From: Amaranthus tricolor
Lineage: Eukaryota > Streptophyta > Magnoliopsida > Caryophyllales > Amaranthaceae
Direction: 5' to 3'
Length of the DNA: 64,000 nucleotides
NCBI RefSeq assembly: GCF_026212465.1
Contig: NC_080049.1
Coordinates: 6,937,792 to 7,001,791, forward strand
Both the position numbers and the translations under genes were made by a program. Of this stretch, positions 55,155 through 64,000 are shown piece after piece; positions within the stretch are counted from its first letter, which is position 1, and each line of letters begins with the position of its first letter. The notes under the pieces are model-generated. The model was given only the letters and a program-made list of their open reading frames with translations. It had not been told where the DNA came from and made no database searches.

Positions 55155-58100
55155 TTACCTTTGTTCGGCTACAAACAACTCGGGATACTTAAGTCGCATT
55201 GACTCCTCAGTTTCCCAGGTGGCTTGTTCATACTTTTGACTACGCCACAAAACTTTCACTAATGGCACTTCCTTTCTCCTCAGAGAACGTACCTGACGAT
55301 CAAGGATTTTGACTGGCTTCTCCTCGAAAGTCAAATTAGGGTTGACCTCTACCGACTCTACGGCTATAACATGCGAAGGGTCACTTCGATAACGCCGTAA
55401 CTGAGAGACATGGAACACATTGTGAACCTTAGATAGCTCGACTGGCAAAGCCATATAAGCCACTTCACCAATCCTCTCAAGTACCTCATAAGGACCCACA
55501 TACTTAGGGCTGAGCTTGCCCTTCACACCAAATCTCATTACTCCCTTCATTGGGGACACCTTCAAAAGCACCTTATCCCCAACATCATAAGTAATAGGTC
55601 TCCTACTCAAATCGGCATAAGACTTTTGTCGATCCTGGGCAGCCTTCATCTTTGCTTGAATAACTTTGACCTTATCTATAGTAGATTGGATAAGATCGGG
55701 TCCCAACACCAACGAATCACTTATGTCGCTCCAGAAAGTAGGACTACGACATTTCCTACCATAAAGAGCCTCGTAGGGAGCCATTTGGATGCTCGCATGA
55801 TAGCTGTTGTTGTAAGAGAACTCTACCAAGCTTAAAGACTTCACCCACGAGCCTTGGAATTCCAGGGCACAAGCACGGAGCATGTCTTCCAAAGTCTGGA
55901 TTGTTCTCTCCGTTTGCCCATCAGTTGCAGCATGGAAAGCGGTACTCAACTTCAACTTAGTACCAAAAGCCTTTTGTAACGAGGACCAGAAATGAGATAA
56001 GAACCTGGGATCACGATCGGACACAATTTCCCTAGGTACACCATGCAACCTTATGATTTCATTTGAATAAGCCTCCGCCATTTGTTCCATTGACCAAGTC
56101 TTCTTCATAGGAATAAATCTGGCAACCTTGGTCAAGCGATCAACTATTACCCACACTGCATTCAAGCCACCAGCGGCATTAGGAAGCCCCATCACAAAAT
56201 CCATGGAAACGGAGTCAAACTTCCATGCTGGAATAGGAAGGGGTTGTAACAAACCACCTGGCCTTTGATGCTCAATCTTCACCTTCTGACACACCAAACA
56301 CTTGGCAACAAATTCAGCAACCTCTTTTTTCATACAAGGCCACCAAAAGCTTAGCTTGAGGTCCTTATACATCTTCGAACCTCCAGGATGTACTGAATAA
56401 GGAGTGTTATGAGCTTCACTCATGATTTCGTTCTTCAAAATCGGATCATTAGGCACACACCATCGCCCTTTGAACTTCATACTCCCATCCTCTGCAATAT
56501 CAAAACTCCCAGCTCGTCCTTGAGCCTTTGCAGCCCGAATCTTCCGAAGCTTAGGATCATTCTGTTGCTTCTCTCTTAACTCAGCATAAAGAGCAGGCTC
56601 AGAACTCATAGCGCTTAAGCGAGCTTTAACCCCACCCAATGATACCACTTCAATTTCCATCTTGCGGAATTCCTCACATAAGTCCTTAGAGAGAACCTTC
56701 ATAAAATTCAGCAAGGGTCCAGGCTTTCGACTCAGGGCATCAGCAACCCTATTAGCCTTTCCTTCCTTATACTCCAAGGTCAATTCATAATCCTTGACAA
56801 GCTCGAGCCAGCGCCTCTGACGCATATTCAATTCTTTCTGAGTGAAAATATACTTGAGGCTTTTATGATCAGTGTAAATCTTGCACGAAACACCATATAA
56901 ATAGTGTCGCCAAATCTTTAATGCAAACACCACTGCAGCCAATTCAAGATCATGCGTAGGGTAATTCTTCTCATGAACTTTTAATTGCCTTGAAGCATAG
57001 GCAATAACCTTACCCCGTTGCATCAACACACACCCTAGTCCACTCTTCGAGGCATCACTGAACACCTCATACTCCTCTCCTTCTTTCGGTAAGACTAAGA
57101 CAGGAACAGATGTGAGCTTTTCTTTCAATAACTGAAAAGCCTTTTCGCACTCTTCGGACCATCTAAACTTGCAGTCTTTCTTCATCAATTTTGTCAAAGG
57201 TTGAGCAATAATAGAGAAGTTATGCACAAACCTTCGATAATAGCCTGCAAGTCCTAGAAAACTCCGAACTTCAGTTACACTAGAGGGACTTGCCCATTCT
57301 ATAATAGCTTTAATCTTCGTTGGATCAACCTTCACACCTTCCTTGCTAATAACATGGCCTAGAAATGCCACTTTCTTAAGCCAGAATTCACATTTTGAGA
57401 ACTTGGCAAACCATTTCTGCTTCCTGAGAATGTTTAACACCATTTCTAGATGTTTAACATGCTCTTCTTCATCCTTCGAGAATACCAAGATGTCGTCAAT
57501 GAAGACAACTACACATTCATCCAACAACTCGTGAAAGGACCTATTCATCTGGTCCATAAACACAGCAGGGGCATTCATAAGACCGAAGGGCATGACGACA
57601 AATTCATAATGCCCATATCTAGTCCGAAAAGCCGTCTTTTGAATATCATCTTCCCTCACAGGGATCTGATGGTAACCAGACCTAAGGTCAATTTTAGAAA
57701 AGACACCCGCGCCCTTTAATTGATCAAAAAGATCGTCAATTCTTGGCAAGGGATATCTATTTTTGATAGTTACCTTGTTCAGTTCACGGTAGTCAATACA
57801 CAGCCGCATACTACCATCTTTCTTCTTCACAAATAGAACTGGAGCACCCCAAGGAGAAGCACTGGGCCTTATAAAACCCTTATCGATAAGCTCTTGCAAC
57901 TGAGTCTTTAACTCTTGCATTTCTGAGGGTGCCATTCTATAGGGGGGTTTAGAAATAGGAGCGGTACCTGGAATCAAATCAATCCCAAATTCTACATCTC
58001 TTTCGGGAGGGATTCCAGGTAATTCTTCGGGAAATACATCTGGATAGTTTCTGACAATGGGAATGTCTTCAAGCTTAACGCCTTCGGAGACTTCAGTCAC

Positions 58101-58500
58101 TTTGCACAAGAAAACTTCATTCCCTTTCCTTTGTATTTTCATCATCTTTATAGCAGAGATGATCTTCACACCAGGCTTTGCTTTGGTGTTAGAATAAGAA
58201 ACTCTCTCCCCTTTATGGTTTCTCAATACCACCTTCTCATCCCTACAATGGAATACAGCTCGGTATTCCTTCAACCAATCCATGCCGAATATCACATCGA
58301 ATTCGTCCATGGGGAACTCTTTAAGATTTGCAGTCAATTCTACCTCGTTAATGATAACAGGAACGCTTCGAAAAGCGCGATGACAAGAAATTTTCTCCCC
58401 ATTAGGAAGGGAGATCACAGATTTAACAGACATAGAAGAGTTCAACTTGGCTTTTTCAATAAAGAAAGAAGAGATGAAAGAAGCAGTAGCACCAGTATCA
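55155..58500 (-). CDS. Tekay/Del-type Ty3/gypsy pol: protease, RT, RNase H, integrase, chromodomain
   Basis: From the first ATG at 58445 the frame gives 1096 residues, and protease sequence extends upstream to about 58500. Residues from the ATG: RT 150-400 with 'FIDD' at 315-318; RNase H D464, E501, D526; integrase zinc HHCC (H679, H686, C716, C719); integrase D749, D810, E846; GPY near 984; chromodomain about 1018-1092 ending '[12 protein letters not shown]'. No stops, and every catalytic residue is present. The product would copy and insert the element, with the chromodomain steering it to heterochromatin. In this unit gag is deleted: leader sequence joins protease at about 58500. It would need gag from another copy. 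Confidence 0.95.
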
Positions 58501-58685
58501 TTAAGCAGAGGTTCATCTTCTAGGAGGAATCCTACAAAAACAGAAATTTATATGTAGTCTTACATACTTCCTTGCTTTTCTAAAAGCAATTCCCATTTCT
58601 TACTACCCAAGTAATCCTCTCTCTATGGTCAAGTCAATTGCTTAGATTCCAAGTAACTTACTCAAGCAAGCCTCGGAACCGTTCA
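58501..58685 (-). other. Tekay leader fragment joined to protease (gag deleted)
   Basis: Between the primer-binding site and the protease there are only about 185 bp, where a gag gene of well over 1 kb is expected. The junction at about 58500 joins an unrelated ATG-containing leader to the DTGA codons of protease. Confidence 0.8.
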
Positions 58686-58697
58686 GCTCTGATACCA
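58686..58697 (-). other. Primer-binding site of the Tekay unit
   Basis: On the minus strand TGGTATCAGAGC, two bases from the LTR end. It is the perfect initiator-methionine tRNA match and confirms minus orientation. Confidence 0.93.
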
Positions 58698-59404
58698 ACT
58701 GTAATGACCCGTCTTAATATAGGGTGTATTGGCGGAAACAATACACTAAGTTGGGTCACTAAAATTTTCAAAATAAATTTATAACTTCGAATAAAGTAAA
58801 TCAAAAAGTCATTACATAAAAATCCAGGGAGTAAAACACTCCCATAAACAAAAATAAATAAAACATCTAAACTTCAACTTAATGTTCTAGGTAACCCTAC
58901 ATCTCTCAGTCTTATTCCCCAGTCGCTCCGAGTGAATTCAATCATCACCTGCAACAACTAAACCGCAAATTACCACTTAGTGGCCAGTAACTAGACTGTC
59001 CTTAACACAAAGGTTCAAATTTAAACAAAGAACTAATGCGAGACTTAATTAAAATTCAAACCAATTAACAACGATCCAACCATACAAGCCAAACCAATAG
59101 AGTCAAATAATGTTGATCAATTCAATTAATACCAAAGTAGGGTAACCAAATCAATTAAAACCAAGGATAACTTTTCCAAAACAATTTAACAAAAATCAAG
59201 TTAACAATATTTTCAAGTCGTACTTGGAACAGACGCAGTGAACAAATTCGCGGCCCACTAAGCCTAGATAAAGTCAGGGCGAACCTCGGGTCAACCACAA
59301 TGATATAACCCTGTCTAAGAATGGCCAATCTCTCTCGTTTTCCGAAGATCCAGCATAACGAGAACGACAACTAAATCTAAAACCAATCTACTATAGATCT
59401 GCTG

Positions 59405-59590
59405 TCCAATCGAAGGAACCACTATGGACTTACCCAACGATTTCCAAATAACAACAAAACCAATGTTCATAAGGAACCACTATGGATTTACCCTTAAGAA
59501 CCCAAAAGTCAAATTCCAAAACCAAATCAAATGTTCATAAGGAACCACTATGGATTTACCCTTAAGAACCCAAAGGCCACAATGACCGTT
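59405..59590. repeat. Tandem repeat inside the Tekay LTR
   Basis: 'GGAACCACTATGGA' with 'TTACCC' occurs near 59416, 59472 and 59541. The last two share 'AATGTTCATAAGGAACCACT' and 'CCCTTAAGAACCCAAA', a unit of about 60-70 bp. Confidence 0.85.
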
Positions 59591-60748
59591 TCCAAAATAC
59601 CAAAACTCCAAAGGAGTAGTTCAAAACCAATCAAGATCAAAATCATACAGTTTAAGTTGTAATGTCTGAGTTTGGAATAAGGATAATTCGAACTTAAACA
59701 AGAATACACCTTACTACAACTCTTGGCAAGAATATACTACAGACAATGTTATTTTATTCTTAAGTATAAACTTGTCGACAAGCAACAAAACAGTTTTATA
59801 AACCATCAAAATAAAATCACATAGCCATTATAATAGTCAACAAAAGTCAATGGTCAAGGTCGAAGTCAATGCCAAAGTCAAGTTCTCTATTTACATGACT
59901 TTAACAACAAATGGTCATAAACTATCTAATTAAATAAATAAGTAGTACATGAAATTAACACATAACCAAGCAATTAGGTACATGACCAAAAATAATAAAT
60001 TAATAAATTAAATCAGGTTTTAATTCCTCTTAACCTTAATTAATTCACAAAATTCAAATTAAGTAGTTTAAGCCATCATTAAATAATAATTTTGTAAAAT
60101 TGAACCCAAATTCATCAAAATCAATTTACACTATTACCTACTGATTGTAACATATTTTAGTGTTAAAATAATGTGAAAATAAATTAAAATCAATAAATTA
60201 CAGCCAAATTACTATTAATAAAAAGTGTAGATTTTCCAGATTTTCATAATAATTTAAAATAAAATTATTCAAATCACGAAAATAAATTCTAACCAATCCT
60301 AAATTAAATCTGTGTCATAACACATCATAGAAGATTAAAATAACAATAATATATGCACGAAAATAATTAAAGCAATATTTACAATATAAAGCCGAATTAA
60401 TCAACTTAAATTTTAATTAATTCTAAACAAGACTTCTATGTTTAATTAAGAAACTAAGTGAAGAAAAATCTAGTTACCCGGATAATGGAGGAAAGTAATA
60501 ATCTTTAGAAGATTAAAGAAAACTCCAAGAAAATCTCCCAAATAATTTGCAAAATAAATTCCTTGAAGTAAGCTTGAATAATTCAAAATAAGTCTTCAAA
60601 AGTTACCCAAAAATATGATAATATTTTGACACTTGAAGAAAAATAAAGCAAGTATTCTTTTTTTTTTATTTTGAGAGAAAAGAATAAGAGAAAGAAAGTT
60701 TATGAGCTAGTTTATGAATGAATGAAAATTTCCATAACAATAGGCTAG

Positions 60749-60756
60749 TATTTATA
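60749..60756 (-). promoter_or_regulatory. TATA box of the Tekay LTR promoter
   Basis: On the minus strand TATAAATA, about 580 bp into the LTR in the element's orientation, as expected for the U3/R border. It would drive transcription of the 55-58 kb unit. Confidence 0.65.
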
Positions 60757-61115
60757 GGAGGGGAAAAACCATCCCAAAAGACTCTTCATAATGGTTGAGA
60801 ATTTATGAGCATTAGGAAGTTCAATCAACTTGAAGAAAAGAAAATGAAAAGATTTGAAGGATGTTCATGCATTCATTCCATTCTAGAATGTACCAATTAA
60901 TTAAGCATAAATTAGAATCAATTAACCTAATTAAACACTAATTTTAAAAGCTTATCATGATAATAGTGTACTAAAAAAAAAAATATATTTAGTCATCCTA
61001 ATTTAAAACTTGTTACCACAAGTTGGTCCAAAAATAAATAACCTAGGACATATAATAGTAGTACATAAATTTAATGAAAATAATATATTAACACGACGAC
61101 AACAACAACAACAAC

Positions 61116-61169
<54 letters not shown>

Positions 61170-61337
61170 TTACGCTCCTTTTAAATCACATTATAAAGCA
61201 TAAAAGAGATAGTTATAATAATCCACAAATAATATCATAATAAATTATTTTAAATTAAAAACTAGACTTAAAGAAAAGTAACTAGAAAGATGAATAAAAT
61301 GGAAATTATGCCACAGAGAAAAATTCGGGGCATTACA

Positions 61338-61410
61338 ATCCTACCCACTTATAAAAAGTTTCGTCCTCGAAACTTACAAAAAGAAAGATAACGAAACAAG
61401 GACGAAATAA
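61338..61410 (-). other. Polypurine region between pol stop and LTR
   Basis: On the minus strand 'TTTCGAGGACGAAACTTT' followed by 'AAGTGGGTAGGAT', directly before the LTR start. The same arrangement occurs at 55082-55154. The motif matches the decayed element at 1990-2228, so they belong to related families. Confidence 0.8.
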
Positions 61411-64000
61411 TTACCTTTGTTCGGCTACAAACAACTCGGGATACTTAAGTCGCATTGACTCCTCAGTTTCCCAGGTGGCTTGTTCATACTTTTGACTACG
61501 CCACAAAACTTTCACTAATGGCACTTCCTTTCTCCTCAGAGAACGTACCTGACGATCAAGGATTTTGACTGGCTTCTCCTCGAAAGTCAAATTAGGGTTG
61601 ACCTCTACCGACTCTACGGCTATAACATGCGAAGGGTCACTTCGATAACGCCGTAACTGAGAGACATGGAACACATTGTGAACCTTAGATAGCTCGACTG
61701 GCAAAGCCATATAAGCCACTTCACCAATCCTCTCAAGTACCTCATAAGGACCCACATACTTAGGGCTGAGCTTGCCCTTCACACCAAATCTCATTACTCC
61801 CTTCATTGGGGACACCTTCAAAAGCACCTTATCCCCAACATCATAAGTAATAGGTCTCCTACTCAAATCGGCATAAGACTTTTGTCGATCCTGGGCAGCC
61901 TTCATCTTTGCTTGAATAACTTTGACCTTATCTATAGTAGATTGGATAAGATCGGGTCCCAACACCAACGAATCACTTATGTCGCTCCAGAAAGTAGGAC
62001 TACGACATTTCCTACCATAAAGAGCCTCGTAGGGAGCCATTTGGATGCTCGCATGATAGCTGTTGTTGTAAGAGAACTCTACCAAGCTTAAAGACTTCAC
62101 CCACGAGCCTTGGAATTCCAGGGCACAAGCACGGAGCATGTCTTCCAAAGTTTGGATTGTTCTCTCCGTTTGCCCATCAGTTGCAGCATGGAAAGCGGTA
62201 CTCAACTTCAACTTAGTACCAAAAGCCTTTTGTAACGAGGACCAGAAATGAGATAAGAACCTGGGATCACGATCGGACACAATTTCCCTAGGTACACCAT
62301 GCAACCTTATGATTTCATTTGAATAAGCCTCCGCCATTTGTTCCATTGACCAAGTCTTCTTCATAGGAATAAATCTGGCAACCTTGGTCAAGCGATCAAC
62401 TATTACCCACACTGCATTCAAGCCACCAGCGGCATTAGGAAGCCCCATCACAAAATCCATGGAAACGGAGTCAAACTTCCATGCTGGAATAGGAAGGGGT
62501 TGTAACAAACCACCTGGCCTTTGATGCTCAATCTTCACCTTCTGACACACCAAACACTTGGCAACAAATTCAGCAACCTCTTTTTTCATACAAGGCCACC
62601 AAAAGCTTAGCTTGAGGTCCTTATACATCTTCGAACCTCCAGGATGTACTGAATAAGGAGTGTTATGAGCTTCACTCATGATTTCGTTCTTCAAAATCGG
62701 ATCATTAGGCACACACCATCGCCCTTTGAACTTCATACTCCCATCCTCTGCAATATCAAAACTCCCAGCTCGTCCTTGAGCCTTTGCAGCCCGAATCTTC
62801 CGAAGCTTAGGATCATTCTGTTGCTTCTCTCTTAACTCAGCATAAAGAGCAGGCTCAGAACTCATAGCGCTTAAGCGAGCTTTAACCCCACCCAATGATA
62901 CCACTTCAATTTCCATCTTGCGGAATTCCTCACATAAGTCCTTAGAGAGAACCTTCATAAAATTCAGCAAGGGTCCAGGCTTTCGACTCAGGGCATCAGC
63001 AACCCTATTAGCCTTTCCTTCCTTATACTCCAAGGTCAATTCATAATCCTTGACAAGCTCGAGCCAGCGCCTCTGACGCATATTCAATTCTTTCTGAGTG
63101 AAAATATACTTGAGGCTTTTATGATCAGTGTAAATCTTGCACGAAACACCATATAAATAGTGTCGCCAAATCTTTAATGCAAACACCACTGCAGCCAATT
63201 CAAGATCATGCGTAGGGTAATTCTTCTCATGAACTTTTAATTGCCTTGAAGCATAGGCAATAACCTTACCCCGTTGCATCAACACACACCCTAGTCCACT
63301 CTTCGAGGCATCACTGAACACCTCATACTCCTCTCCTTCTTTCGGTAAGACTAAGACAGGAACAGATGTGAGCTTTTCTTTCAATAACTGAAAAGCCTTT
63401 TCGCACTCTTCGGACCATCTAAACTTGCAGTCTTTCTTCATCAATTTTGTCAAAGGTTGAGCAATAATAGAGAAGTTATGCACAAACCTTCGATAATAGC
63501 CTGCAAGTCCTAGAAAACTCCGAACTTCAGTTACACTAGAGGGACTTGCCCATTCTATAATAGCTTTAATCTTCGTTGGATCAACCTTCACACCTTCCTT
63601 GCTAATAACATGGCCTAGAAATGCCACTTTCTTAAGCCAGAATTCACATTTTGAGAACTTGGCAAACCATTTCTGCTTCCTGAGAATGTTTAACACCATT
63701 TCTAGATGTTTAACATGCTCTTCTTCATCCTTCGAGAATACCAAGATGTCGTCAATGAAGACAACTACACATTCATCCAACAACTCGTGAAAGGACCTAT
63801 TCATCTGGTCCATAAACACAGCAGGGGCATTCATAAGACCGAAGGGCATGACGACAAATTCATAATGCCCATATCTAGTCCGAAAAGCCGTCTTTTGAAT
63901 ATCATCTTCCCTCACAGGGATCTGATGGTAACCAGACCTAAGGTCAATTTTAGAAAAGACACCCGCGCCCTTTAATTGATCAAAAAGATCGTCAATTCTT
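61411..64000 (-). CDS. Second tandem copy of Tekay-type pol, running off the window
   Basis: The same protein as at 55155-58500, offset by 6256 bp, open without a stop up to the window edge. It shows RT 'FIDD', the RNase H and integrase catalytic residues, GPY and the chromodomain, ending '[10 protein letters not shown]'. The one nucleotide difference I noted (55896 C, 62152 T) is silent. It is partial only because the window ends; its protease and any gag lie outside. Confidence 0.95.
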   Translation of the reverse strand, partial: RIDDLFDQLKGAGVFSKIDLRSGYHQIPVREDDIQKTAFRTRYGHYEFVVMPFGLMNAPAVFMDQMNRSFHELLDECVVVFIDDILVFSKDEEEHVKHLEMVLNILRKQKWFAKFSKCEFWLKKVAFLGHVISKEGVKVDPTKIKAIIEWASPSSVTEVRSFLGLAGYYRRFVHNFSIIAQPLTKLMKKDCKFRWSEECEKAFQLLKEKLTSVPVLVLPKEGEEYEVFSDASKSGLGCVLMQRGKVIAYASRQLKVHEKNYPTHDLELAAVVFALKIWRHYLYGVSCKIYTDHKSLKYIFTQKELNMRQRRWLELVKDYELTLEYKEGKANRVADALSRKPGPLLNFMKVLSKDLCEEFRKMEIEVVSLGGVKARLSAMSSEPALYAELREKQQNDPKLRKIRAAKAQGRAGSFDIAEDGSMKFKGRWCVPNDPILKNEIMSEAHNTPYSVHPGGSKMYKDLKLSFWWPCMKKEVAEFVAKCLVCQKVKIEHQRPGGLLQPLPIPAWKFDSVSMDFVMGLPNAAGGLNAVWVIVDRLTKVARFIPMKKTWSMEQMAEAYSNEIIRLHGVPREIVSDRDPRFLSHFWSSLQKAFGTKLKLSTAFHAATDGQTERTIQTLEDMLRACALEFQGSWVKSLSLVEFSYNNSYHASIQMAPYEALYGRKCRSPTFWSDISDSLVLGPDLIQSTIDKVKVIQAKMKAAQDRQKSYADLSRRPITYDVGDKVLLKVSPMKGVMRFGVKGKLSPKYVGPYEVLERIGEVAYMALPVELSKVHNVFHVSQLRRYRSDPSHVIAVESVEVNPNLTFEEKPVKILDRQVRSLRRKEVPLVKVLWRSQKYEQATWETEESMRLKYPELFVAEQR

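Larger units (their letters stand above)
58700..61337 (-). mobile_element. Tekay-type LTR shared by two tandem units, 2638 bp
   Basis: On plus it begins TGTAATGACCCG beside the primer-binding site of the 55-58 kb unit and ends GGGGCATTACA beside the polypurine region of the 61-64 kb unit. It is at once the 5' LTR of one unit and the 3' LTR of the other. The length fits Del/Tekay elements. It contains a promoter TATA box, a CAA/TAA microsatellite and internal tandem repeats. Confidence 0.92.

Overview
This window is repetitive plant nuclear DNA. I see no rRNA, tRNA, CRISPR array or bacterial-style operon, and no ordinary host gene I can defend. Nearly everything recognisable is a transposable element: chromodomain Ty3/gypsy (Tekay/Del-like and Reina-like), Ty1/copia, an RTE-like LINE, and CACTA, hAT, Mutator-like, PIF/Harbinger and Stowaway DNA elements, with long AT-rich microsatellites. 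The families and introns point to a flowering plant, probably a eudicot; I cannot name the species.

Layout. 1-6190: a decayed plus-strand Tekay-type array (pol 3' end, 2.5-kb LTR, primer-binding site, gag). 6190-13530: a probable minus-orientation LTR, itself holding a complete CACTA element (8080-11836) and an element with long inverted ends (about 11971-13006). 13540-15370: gypsy protease/RT remnant split by a fold-back MITE. 15660-16250: hAT transposase remnant. 16338-23250: minus-strand CACTA copy interrupted by a hAT element (with a fold-back MITE inside it), a Mutator-like element carrying a possible captured exon, a gypsy solo LTR and a Stowaway MITE. 23463-28957: a complete Ty1/copia element with identical 5-bp target duplications. 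30570-34670: a second, plus-strand copy of the CACTA family, split by a hAT element that itself holds a PIF/Harbinger element. 34677-36556: satellite-like repeats and a large inverted repeat. 36950-39400: Reina-like gypsy joined to a LINE fragment and a MITE end. 40896-41896: Tourist-like MITE. 42095-48245: a mosaic copia element with two nested retroelement fragments and a Mutator-like insertion. 48955-53270: a hAT element with an uninterrupted 640-residue transposase. 53990-64000: a tandem minus-strand array of a young Tekay-type retrotransposon whose units share LTRs.

The order of insertion can be read directly because the two CACTA copies act as each other's empty sites and many target duplications survive. 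Functionally, only three coding regions look close to intact: the copia polyprotein (one frameshift near the end of gag), the Tekay pol (gag deleted in the complete unit) and the hAT transposase. The most informative structures are the LTR-sharing Tekay tandem array, the nested CACTA/hAT/Harbinger stack, the two fold-back MITEs built from repeated short palindromes, and the inverted repeat at 35416-36556. I found no convincing evidence of a new biological system beyond these.
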